This document shows positions 11,911-21,950 of a DNA stretch of 64,000 bases, piece after piece. Under the pieces are notes generated by a model. The model saw nothing but the letters and a program-made list of their open reading frames with translations. It did not search any database and was not told the DNA's origin. The stretch comes from Phoenix dactylifera. Its lineage: Eukaryota > Streptophyta > Magnoliopsida > Arecales > Arecaceae. The number at the start of each line of letters is the position of its first letter. Position 1 is the stretch's first letter. The position numbers and the translations under genes were made by a program. Location of the stretch: NCBI RefSeq assembly GCF_009389715.1, contig NW_024067677.1:1116001-1180000 (forward strand), written 5' to 3'.

Positions 11911-13677
11911 AGATTCTTCTTCTTCTTCTTCTTCTTTTTCTTTTATTAAAAAAATCTTCCCGAGGGAAAAAAGATGGGGATTTCTCATCGATCTTCTTGA
12001 CAATTCAAGACCCTGAACTTGCCACAACTTTAAGCAAAAAAAAAAAACTTGCCACAACTGATCACAGGTTTTCTTTTTTCTTTTGATAGATAATAAATTT
12101 TTCTTTTTAAGAGTAATTTCTCGAGCGAGTGATCCTCTTGTTGATGTCATACCAAAGACCATCCTTCAATGGAGTTATATCAGAGAAGCCCTCTCATCAA
12201 TGTCACCTGACAGTAATTTCTCCACCAAGAATCATTTCTTAACCTAGTACTACTCTTTGCAGAAGAATGAAAACTTGCAAATTTGACCCAGATTAACCTA
12301 GATTAACCTGACACTTTATAACTTACAAGTGCAACTATGCGAGCTCATTAATGGTTAAAGATAAAAGAAATCATTCAGAGGAAGAACAGCACCTCATCCA
12401 GGCCTAGGGGAAATAGATGAGAACATCAGGTCCATAAGAAAAAGGTGAACAGCTGCAGCCAACCAAATGAATGGCATGTTCCACAGGAGTCATATGGAGA
12501 TTTTTGGCATGCATCACATATTGCAATGGTCAGGTTCTATATAAGCATCATGTGAGACAAAGAAGACCATGTCCCAACTCTCCAATCCATAGACATGAGG
12601 TGCTTTTCTTAGGTCCTTCATGACTGGTTTATCTGCTATCTGGTGAGATGAAGAACTCTGTCTCTATAGGCAGTGTTTCTTTTCCTCTTGAAGCCATGAG
12701 CATCCCTTTTTCCATCAGATCTTTTACTGTCCTTGTGCTGTAACTAGAGCAGTTAAAGCTTATGTTGGAAGGAAATTATCAGACATCCATTTCTTCTGTT
12801 CTCTCTTTTGTTTCTTCCCCTGGAAAGTGGTGGTGGTGTTGCCGACAAGAGAAGGTTGGGGATAAGAGTAGAGATTGACTAAAAGTGAGGGACAAGGGAT
12901 CTGGTTGGTTGGGCGGTTTTCGATATAGACTGGTTTTGGTCAAGTTCCTGGAAAAGTAAACAAAGTCGTCATCAGCTGATGGCTTCCAGCCTTCTAATCT
13001 TTTCCATTCCATCTTGGAGTCAATGAGATTAACCTCATCCGTGGGGGTGCGAACGTAGGTATAATGCGATGCGAAAAACTTAGTTAATTAAAGGAGAAGG
13101 TATGAGCGAGATAGACCACAGTTTCCATCAGTTTGCTTTTTCGTTAGTGTTGGGACGGCGAGTGAACCTCGTTGCTTTCACTTTCTTCTTTAAATTTTTA
13201 TCTATCTCAGCTTCCTCTTTCTTGGTAACCATTTCTATCTTGCCATTTTATCCTTAAGGCATCCTTTGTCAATAAATAATAATAACAAGAATAATAATAA
13301 TAATAGCTTTCCAATTGCCCGGTGAGTCATCACCCTCTTGTAAAGGTTGCCATCCATGTCACCTAAATTATTTTCCAATGCTTTTTGGTGATGGGTGTTT
13401 TGATTCATGGAGAAGTGATGGATTGTTTAACCATGAGTGGGGCTCAACATGCACTCCAGGTTGGTGAGGTCCAACCCAAGGTTTTGTAAACATCTGAGAT
13501 GCTGGTCTCTAAGAAGGTTTATTGATCCAAGTAGGCCAAATCCTCAAAAAGCCAAGATACCAACAAGCCCCTTTATTAAAAATGTTTTTGGTCCAATACA
13601 CGTTTTTGTTCAAATGTTTGCAATGGTAAGGGGTTTTTGCAAGAAGAAATGCTGGGATGAAGTATAATTAAAGCTTG

Positions 13678-13713
<36 letters not shown>

Positions 13714-15652
13714 TGAAACCATGTTTGGAATTTGAACCAAGTACAATCCACAACCTTTTTGGTCATCTTGGATTAATAAATAAAAAAAACAAATAATGAT
13801 CATTAAAAAAAAAAACACTTGCCGAGATTGGGTTACTTTCATGTGTTGAACATGTTATCCAAGAAGGTAATATCGATAACAACATTTTAGCATCACCAAC
13901 AATTCGCTAATATCCAAGCTAGTTTTCTTAATTTCCAAGAGATCTATGCTTAGTATAAAACAATATATTGTACTAATTAATTTAGGGTTAGCTTTTTTCT
14001 CAAGTGATTCTCCGATGATCGTTATCTACTTCATATGTGACATATATCAAATATTTGATCCAAGTCATTAGTCCAAATGAAATCAATTTGCCATCGACCT
14101 AGATCTTTTCCTAATCTTGCTATGCACCAAATGAATGAAGCCAGTGCAGGGTAAGCCTGAACCAAATTGTTTCGGACCAACTTTTGAAGGTCCTACGTGG
14201 TGTCATGCATTTGGACAGGCTGAATCCACGTGAAATCCATGTGTCGGTCACAAACATCGTGCATGCCCTTGGTGTGCATCCGATCAAATCTTGACAGCAG
14301 CGTTTCGTGATGTCATCAACTCCCATACTAGTGGGATCCGACTCGGATCCGACGCCCATCTGACTTGGTTCGGCCCCACTCCGGGCCCACCGAGAGAACA
14401 AGTTAGGCCTTCCTTCCCAAATCACGCCACCGTGTATCATAAATAAGAATAGAAGAAGACTTATTTGGTGCACACTTGTCTAGGTTCGGTCAACACTTTT
14501 GGGATTGAACCATCTAGATCTCTTGGACCCAATACCATGACCCATAATTAGATTACTTGACCCATCCTGATTCAATGCCTTACCTTATATTAATGTACGA
14601 GCTTGAGGTTTCTCCACACGTGTCCATTTGGTTATCATATCTTTCTTTTTTTTATTCTTATTATCGATAATATTTTTGGAGCCCTGCTATGGGTCCCAAC
14701 CCCAGATATGGCACGAAAAGATTGGTGCAATTTTCAAATTCGGTTTGATAGATGATGGATTTGCAGCATGAAGCAACAATCCTCGTAGAGCATCTACTAA
14801 GTGTCATTTTAGTGTGTGTTTGATGCTAAGATGAGAGATACAATAACTACAATCATGTATGCATTAGTGCTTTAGTGTACGCAAATACTTTTGTTGTAGA
14901 TCTAAATAAATGCATGATTATAGGTCAAGGAAGAATTTAAAAAGTTGAGAGGGATTGCACATGCAATCGCCTGCCACCAAAAATATATCAATTGTAAGTG
15001 GAGATTGAAGCAGTGAACTGGACATGCGAAACTACTACACTAGGTTTGCATTTGGCATCTCCAAAATCCAACTCAAGTATTACAAAGTGGGGGAGTAGGA
15101 GAGCACAAGCAGGCTCCACCTTTTTGGAACTCATACAAGGAAAGATCCAATTGTTTACCTCAAAACAAACAACCAAGAATAATTGAATTTATTATATAAT
15201 AAAGAAAATAATGTTTGATTTGTCCCTTAACACAAGACATGAGAGAGTTGGAGCATGACCATTACCAACTACTTCCAGCCAATTATGCTGAGATGCGGTC
15301 TGCGGTTCTCAAACATCACCAAGTGGATTGGCATTTGATTCCAATCAGGCCATGTGTTGATTATTTTAGACATATAATAAAGTGGATGGCCAGCTATCAC
15401 TAGCATAAACTGTACCCATCCAATTCCAATTATTTAGACATAGAATAGGTACATCAGAAGAAAGAAACGCTTTCTTAGATCCTCTCTTGCTACCACCGTT
15501 CGTTCCCGTGATCTCATCACCCATTCCTGGGCCCACACGACAATGGTGGTGGGCCACTGTGGTGCAAAAGATGGAAGAGGGTTTCACTTTTCTTCTTTTC
15601 AAAAGACACAATCACAATAAAATAAAAAGCAAAAAAAGAAAAAAAAAGCATA
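11911..15652. other. Intergenic DNA with microsatellites
   Basis: It contains (TTC)n at about 11914-11936, (AAT)n at about 13271-13305 and (TA)n(GA)n at about 13677-13713. Open frames such as 12779-13012 minus and 14120-14473 minus show no recognisable domain or codon bias. No gene is called. Confidence 0.5.
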
Positions 15653-15678
15653 CCCCCCCCCCCCCCCCCCCCCCCCCC
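15653..15678. repeat. Uninterrupted 26-base poly-C tract
   Basis: A run of C on the plus strand (G on the minus strand) about 150-170 bases upstream of the RING gene start, followed by CAC-rich and CCTT-rich DNA. It could form G-quadruplex or i-motif structures, and it is prone to sequencing and assembly length error. Confidence 0.9.
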
Positions 15679-15824
15679 ACTCACACCACCACCACCCCTT
15701 CCCTGACCCTTTAAATCCCCCCTCCTGCCTCTTCCCACGTCCCCTTTCCTCCTTCCTCCTTCCTTCTTCTCTCTCTTTTACATAGATAAGGTATTATAAT
15801 TTGAGTTTATATAAGCTAGAGAAG

Positions 15825-16358
15825 ATGACTATATCGATGGAGTACTACTACTCGAGCCGGGTAGTGGCCGGCTTCTTCCAAAAGGTGGCGCTCCTCCTAT
15901 CCTTTGTGGTGAGACGGGTGCTCCTTCCCTGCTACTGCTGGTGGTCCAGCAACGAAGAAATTAGAGAAGGCGATGAGGCCGGAGCGGAGCAGCACCGCAG
16001 GCGGCACCATCAGCTGGCGGCGGCGCAGGCGGTGAGGGAGAGCCTCCAGGTGGCGACTTACGGGGAGGTGGCGGCGGCGGCGGCGGCAGCGGCGACGTGC
16101 GCGGTGTGCCTGAGCGAGGTGAGGAGGAAGGATCGGGTGTGGGAGCTGCGAAACTGCTGCCACGTGTTTCACAAGGCGTGCCTGGACCGCTGGCTGGACC
16201 ACGACGAGCACCTCACCTGCCCCCTCTGCCGGGCGCCGCTCCTCACGACGGTGTACCAGCCGGCCTCCTTCCCGCCGGCCCCGGCGGAGCCCAGCTGGGC
16301 CGTGGAGCGACTCCTCTACCTCTTCGGAGACGACCTCCTATTTGCCCCGCCGTCGTAG
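15825..16358 (+). CDS. RING-H2 zinc finger E3 ubiquitin ligase, membrane-anchored small type
   Basis: Predicted 177-residue protein that probably transfers ubiquitin from an E2 enzyme to unknown targets. The RING-H2 pattern is complete: Cys92, Cys95, Cys111, His113, His116, Cys119, Cys132 and Cys135, with the usual Trp before Cys132 (D-R-W-L) and C-P-L-C at the end. A hydrophobic segment at about residues 13-40 suggests membrane attachment, as in the short BRH1/RHA/XERICO-like plant families. An alanine run at about residues 83-90 comes from GCG repeats. The first ATG is 15825; a second at 15837 is equally possible, and the frame further left has no ATG. A CT-rich leader and a TTTAAAT box near 15711 precede it. 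It is intronless and strongly GC-rich, as is common for monocot single-exon genes. The exact subfamily is uncertain. Confidence 0.88.
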   Translation: MTISMEYYYSSRVVAGFFQKVALLLSFVVRRVLLPCYCWWSSNEEIREGDEAGAEQHRRRHHQLAAAQAVRESLQVATYGEVAAAAAAAATCAVCLSEVRRKDRVWELRNCCHVFHKACLDRWLDHDEHLTCPLCRAPLLTTVYQPASFPPAPAEPSWAVERLLYLFGDDLLFAPPS

Positions 16359-18039
16359 CCCGTCTTTTTATTATTTTTATTATTTTTATTCCTCTCCGCT
16401 GTCCTTTGGTCTTTTCCTTTGGGTATACCGGTGGTCCTTGTGATGGACGGTCTGGATTTTTGGGGTGTAAGTAAATACGGTGGAGTTACGTTATATGTAA
16501 GTAATTTTAAGTTTTATTAAGATGTAACGGAGGTACTGTTTGTTGTATACGCTGGATTTCCTTAGATATACCGGGAGTCACGAGCACACTAGGCGGTGTT
16601 GGCGTGAATGAAATGGGAAGAATAATTGGGGCCTGGCGATGGGCGCAAAGGAATCGTAACACCGCCGCAAGCATCGCAATCATGTGCGCGGTCCATCCCA
16701 GAGTTATCACATAGAGATTCGCGTTGGAGTTATCATTTAGAGATTCGCGTTCGCGGAATCTTCATCTTATCTCTATTGTATTTTTCTTTGCAAACACATA
16801 AAAAGGACGATGGACAGAATTGACTCCCACGGTGCGGTAAATTCCCGTTTCATTCTCTCATCAGTTTTCCTTTTCTTTATGAGGTCACTGACGTCGACCT
16901 GTCTTTTAAACGAATAGAATACTGAAGGCCGGGTTGTCTCTTTGGCTGCACGAAATTTTATTTGAATGAATCACGTATCGGTACCAAAATCTCTTTGTAG
17001 CTATTTATTCTTCAACTTTATTGGCAGCATTCATATAGATATATAAATATAAGCTGCCGTTGTACATAAAAAATAAAAATAAAAATAAAATGCTGTAAAA
17101 AAAAAAACAATGGAGACCTGAAATTTATCCTACACCTATGTACGGAATTATTTTTTGCTAAAATTTACACATCTTCTAAGTTGAATAAAGGGATGGCAAT
17201 TTATATTCTATCCCGTCAGCATCTAACCCAATCTAAATAGAATGAGTTTTAACTGATTGCGAAGTGGATGCTGAAATCACCAATTGCTTTAAAAACTTAA
17301 GTTGGTAGAATGAAATAGATTTATTTATATATTTTATATTTTTTTATGTTTTTTTTTTACATGCGGGCCAGACTATTTTTTAATGAGTAAGCTCAAAAAT
17401 CATGTTGAAATCACTATTTTTTCTAAAAGCTTAAGCTGATGAAATGAAATAGATTTATTTATATATTTTATATTTTTTAACGGCAGACACAGATAGAATA
17501 AATTCAGTTGTGCCCGATCAGGCCCATAGCCTGCACGAACCGAGTGGCGATGTCAATGAGGAAACGGCGACGGGCGCCACGGCGTCATACACCATGGGGA
17601 GGTAGACTTGGGGCATGATAGAAGGGAAATGAGGGCCATGCTCCTCTTCATGCTTCGCCGTGCTCTTCCTCCCATTTTTTAGGTCCGTCCGCTCGATCTT
17701 GTCCCCGATCAGGATCTTGAACGACTCCGAGGCAGCTAGCCATATCCATGCGTTTAGTACACTCAAAACAAAATACGAATCTATAAACTAATAATCTATG
17801 TTTATATTTATATCCTTCATAATGCAAACTTTGGGTTTGACTGTACTCTCAAGTTTAACTCCATAATGTTTCTTATCCAATTTCAACTCCAATGGAGTCG
17901 AGCTCTATTTTTAAAATTTTTAAATTTTTAGTTCTTTGCCACAAAGGACGATGAGAAACTATTTATTTTGCATTGTTCACTATGGAGGGAGAAGTCACTG
18001 CAACAACTAAACAAAAGGTCACATACACGAAACGGATGC
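16359..18039. other. Intergenic DNA with an unidentified GC-richer fragment
   Basis: The left part is the 3' flank of the RING gene. At 17518-17766 on the minus strand an 82-codon frame contains W-L-A-A-S-E-S-F-K-I-L-I-G-D-K-I-E-R and then appears to shift frame. It looks like a decayed gene fragment, but I cannot name the family. The rest is AT-rich with no signal. Confidence 0.4.
17518..17766 (-). pseudogene. Unidentified coding-like fragment
   Basis: This is a GC-richer open segment in AT-rich DNA. Near its 3' end the good-looking reading moves to another frame (F-L-I-D-I-A-T-R-F-V-Q-A-M-G-L), suggesting a frameshift. No upstream exon or start context is visible. Family unknown. Confidence 0.3.
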
Positions 18040-18378
18040 TGGGGACAGACCGCATCCTCCTCGAAGGAGATTCTGCTATGGTAGTTGAGTGGATCTAGAA
18101 TCCAGGCTCTGATGACGGAGTCAGACTATTGCTATGTGATATTCAAAGACTCTTAATTGCAGCAGACTTTCGGAGGCTACACACGTCTACAGAGAGGTGA
18201 ATAGCGCGGCTAATTGGATGGCCTCATTCGCAACTCAGGTTTTATTTGGATCGACACCACCGAGGTACCCTACACTCTGTTTCATTTACTTTTTTTTTTA
18301 TTTTATTGGCATTACTCGCACACGGCATGTATGAGTGGCTGTTGTACCAAGAAAAAAAAGAAAAGAAAAAAAAGAAAC
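18040..18378 (+). mobile_element. LINE 3' end relic (RNase H tail plus poly-A)
   Basis: Broken translation gives L-L-E-G-D-S-A-M-V-V-E-W, then a decayed tail with A-N-W-M-A-S-F-A-T-Q. This matches the last part of the RNase H domain in the better-preserved LINE at 19489-21499. It ends in an A-rich run (about 18346-18378). Several stops show it is dead. Its 5' limit is not resolved. Confidence 0.7.
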
Positions 18379-19477
18379 ACAGAAGGTTACAACAGCAGAT
18401 GGTTTTGGAGAGGCAAAAGGGACATTCCGTGCAGGAGTTTGGAACAAGAAAGGAGGGGAGAATAGAGAAAAGGCGAGGAAAATGGCTGAAAGAATTAAGG
18501 GAGCAATTCCGCTCTCTTTATTTGAAAGAAAGGTTCCATGTTTTGAATCCTGACGGAAGTTCCTACATATATTTTTTGCCATTAGCAAGCGGACATCACG
18601 ATGGGGAACGGCTTCTTGCTGGGCTGGGCCAAGAGCTGATCAGGCCGCCCCATGATTGGGGCTTTCAAGGATGACGCGCCACCGAAACTTGGTATACCAA
18701 AAGCTCTGGAGAATTCCAAATTGTACCGTTTTACAGCGATTGGCCACTCACTCAAAACCACGAGTTTGTGCCTCTACCTGCTTAATTGTGCACCATATGG
18801 ATGTTCCCCGGCTATTTGATGGAAGTAATTCTTAGTGTTGGTGCTCCAAAATTTATTTCTCGACAACAAAAAGTAGAGCCTCAGGAATGGTTTCTGTTGC
18901 TGCGTAATTCCAAATTGAGGTCGGAGCAGAGGTTGGATGACTTTAAGATTGGCAAGAACCAAACTTAACTAGTCGACCAAGGTGTGGAAGAACCGGTCTT
19001 CTCTGAGGACGATCTGCAAAAAATTCGCTTGTTGAAATGTTTCCAGTAGGGGACCTTCCGATACCTAAGTCAAAATAGAAAGACAATAGCATAGAAGGGA
19101 GAAATCTCTACAAAGTAGCGTTTCTAAATGAGCTCACCTGAGAACTTCCAGACTACCCGTATATATAGGGTAGTCAATCGATCCGTTATCTAATTTGGTG
19201 CAACGTGCCTTTAATTGCCAGATAATGGTCAGTCGTACATTTACAATATGGAAAACGTTGTGCAAAAGCAGCATATGGCGGTGATCATGTTGATCATGTG
19301 TTAACAACAATGTTATCATAGCTGCCGGTCTTTATTGGCACATACAGATTAGCTCCTTGGCTTTCACTGAAGTTGTTCATCTTAATTTATACCGAGGCAA
19401 AGAAGGTCGGTCTAATTCGAAGTCGGGATGTCCAACATGTCTCCAACCATTTTCAGCTAGCTCATTGGTTTGGTTCA
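18379..19477. other. Repeat-like DNA, possibly an old LTR on the minus strand
   Basis: At about 19157-19175 the minus strand reads CTACCCTATATATACGGG, a TATA-like promoter followed by sequence typical of retrotransposon LTR leaders. No matching second copy, primer-binding site or target duplication was seen, so this is only a suggestion. Confidence 0.3.
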
Positions 19478-19488
19478 GCTAGTGCTCT

Positions 19489-21499
19489 TTTTTTTTGCTA
19501 AAACCGATGATTCATACTATTCGGGTACGAATGCACCTAGAAGAGTCAGCATACAAAATCTCCCGGATAGCACCAGGTAAATCACCCTCACCGACCCATA
19601 GTGAGCCGCCTGAGTGGCACGCAACAAACGCCGCCACCCAGTCTGCCGCACCATTGGCCTCCCGATATACATGCCCTGCTCGAAAGAGCACCCCCCCTCA
19701 CCATCAACCATATATCCCGGAGCAGTGGGTGAACTGCCCTATCGCTATACGGGCCCTTCCGGACCCAACTGATCACAGTGGCCGAGTCTCCCTCCAGGAT
19801 GATGGAGCTCGCCCGCAAAACGGATCGCGCATATCGCAACCCCATCCAAGCTGCCCGCAGCTCTGCCCCTGGAACTGAGATGTCGAAGATCTGACAGCCT
19901 CCTGCTGCCACCAAGCGGGAATCCGGGCCCCTGATGACAAACCCAGCACCTCCCCTCCTGCCGCCATCCTGGACTGAGGCATCAAAATTGACCTTGAGGA
20001 AGCTCGGGGGTGGGGGCTCCCAGGTGAAAAACACCACATGAGGAGCTGCCGAAGCAGAGTGGGGGCCCCAGATGTCCCGAGCTATCATAGGTCCAAGGAC
20101 TGAGTCAACATGGAGGAACTCCGCTGCCTGCGCCCGAGCCCGCTCCATCACAAACCACGGGGACAGACTGATATCACCAAAAATACGGCCATTTCTGGCC
20201 AACCAAATCTGGTAAGCTGTACATGCCGCTCTAACGGCCAAACATCGCATCGGTGGGGATCTAGACCAGCCCCGAACCTCCTCCAGGAAGCCGTCCCTCC
20301 GGCTCCAGACACCCTCCGAGAACCCAGACAGCCTCCAAGTCCTCCTCGCCCAGCCACACTGGAAGAGTACATGATCCACTGACTCGTCCACCTCGCAGAG
20401 CGTGCACAAGGGGGAAATGCCGACCCCCCGTCGACTCAACTCTGAACTAGTCGGCAGGCGATCCCAGGCCACCTTCCAGAGGAACAGTGCCACCCTCTGG
20501 TGTAGGCCAAACCTCCATACCCAACCACAGTCCCTACTCAGCTCAGACTCCTGCTGAAGAACCCGAGAAACATCACCAACACTGACTCTGGTCCTACAAG
20601 TGGTACTCCAGACCCTGACATCCGGACCAGCTGACCCCGGGATGGGAAGAGCCCGAACGCGCTCCACTAGGTGCTCCCCAAATAACTGACCCAGTCTGTC
20701 CTCATCCCACTCCCTCTCGCCTGGCACGAGGAGGTCACATACCCGGAGTCCCACAGCTAACTCAACTCCAATCATCGTCGGCCACAAGCTCAGCGGGAGA
20801 GCATCCACCCATGGGTCCTCCATAACATCAATGGACCTGCCATCGCCAGTCAACCACCTGGAGTGTGCCTGAGCCATAGGCAGATACCTCCCAATCTCCC
20901 GCCACATAAAGGAACTCCTCCGGCTACCCCTCACCTGGCCCACTAAGCCTGCTGGACCATATCTCGCTGACATGACCTGACTCCATAGACCATGTGGCTC
21001 CAGAACAAGCTGCACAGCACGCCTCGCCAAGAGTGCCTCACGCCTAGCCAGGAGAGACTGTACCCCTAGGCCACCCTCACTCAAAGGCGTGCAGGCTCTC
21101 TCCCAGGCCACTAGATGAACTCCATGGCCCCTCCCCAAAGAGCCCCACAGGAAGCTCCGCATCAGCCGCTCAATCCCTACCAGCACTGTCTTCGGCACAA
21201 CTGTGTGGGCCATAATGTAAACCGGCATGGAGCATAGCACTGACCTGACCAGCGTCAGCCTGCCCATCATAGAGAGGGATGAGGCCCTCCAACCCTCAAG
21301 CCTACTCTGTACTCTCTGCACCAGTGTGGAACACTCCGCCACCCGCAACCTCCTCCCAGTAATGGGAACTCCCAGGTAATCTAGTGCCCCCTCCTGCTCC
21401 TGCATCCCCAAAATCACCCTGATCTCCCGTCGCACCCTCCGCTCCGTGCTCGGACTGAAGAATATGGCTGACTTTTGGAGATTAATCCTCTGGCTCCGT
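19489..21499 (-). mobile_element. 5'-truncated L1-type LINE with poly(A) tail and 11-bp target duplication
   Basis: The insertion is bounded by GCTAGTGCTCT at 19478-19488 and 21500-21510. On the minus strand it begins inside ORF2, just after where the reverse transcriptase catalytic core would be (R-I-N-L-Q-K-S...). It continues through the RT thumb, the zf-RVT zinc region (C-T-L-C...H-V-L-F-Q-C) and an RNase H domain, and ends in A(9) at 19497-19489. These are the marks of target-primed reverse transcription with 5' truncation. At about 2.0 kb it has lost its own start, endonuclease and RT core, so it cannot move by itself. Confidence 0.93.
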
Positions 21500-21528
21500 G
21501 CTAGTGCTCTGCCAGTCCTGTGCAGCAT
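19588..21528 (-). pseudogene. LINE ORF2 remnant: RT thumb, zf-RVT and RNase H
   Basis: A 646-codon open frame, but its first 11 or so codons come from flanking DNA and the target duplication, so the start codon is accidental. Order: RT C-terminal region (about residues 14-190), zf-RVT-like zinc module (about 350-410, C-x2-C...H-x4-C), then RNase H (about 520-625), with K-V-N-F-D-A-S as the first catalytic Asp region and L-E-G-D-S-A later. The catalytic RT YADD box is missing. A one-base shift in the G-run near 19690 moves the last RNase H part (H-V-Y-R-E-A-N-G-A-A-D-W) out of frame. The GC-rich, stop-free state suggests a fairly recent insertion. Confidence 0.88.
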
Positions 21529-21950
21529 TGTTTTGCATATTTAGTGTTATAATCAAGTATCACTTTTGATTATGCGACCCCGAGGACAAAGGATTGCTCC
21601 ATTATAGGTTAACATTGCCTTGTGTGCTGTGAAACTAACAAGGATAATACCATAATTTACTCTGCATCATCGTATCTAATGTCTGCTTCGAGGGGCAACG
21701 GTTCCATGAAATTTGGATTTGAAATGGGGACCTTTTATTCATGCGACGCTGACTAAAATCATGTTCCCCTTCTTCCCGCCAGAAAACTAACGACTACCCA
21801 AACCGCCAAGAAAGAAAGGGGACTCAAGTTACCGGTGAACAGATTGCAAGCCACCTCCTCCTCCCACCCTTCTTGTGGACGTTCGATCCCTCCTTCCTCC
21901 CTTCTTTCCTTTCCTCGTCTTCTTTCCTGCCATTCTTTTCATCGAGAGAG
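21511..21950 (+). promoter_or_regulatory. Upstream region and 5' leader of the lectin kinase gene
   Basis: It ends in a pyrimidine-rich CCTCCTT/CTTTCC leader directly before the ATG at 21951. No certain TATA box could be chosen. The truncated LINE ends only about 450 bases upstream of the start codon, so its insertion may have altered the promoter. Confidence 0.5.

Noticed and set aside
13576..13842. 88-codon minus frame
   Set aside because: Its middle is translated TA/GA microsatellite.
14120..14473. 117-codon minus frame starting with a hydrophobic stretch
   Set aside because: No domain, no conserved pattern, and the surrounding DNA looks intergenic.
15487..15738. Proline/glycine-rich open frames on both strands
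   Set aside because: They are created by the poly-C tract and CAC repeats upstream of the RING gene.
19588..21528. 646-codon frame as a functional host gene
   Set aside because: It lies within a LINE with target duplication and poly(A), its start codon is in flanking DNA, it lacks the RT catalytic core, and the RNase H end is frameshifted.
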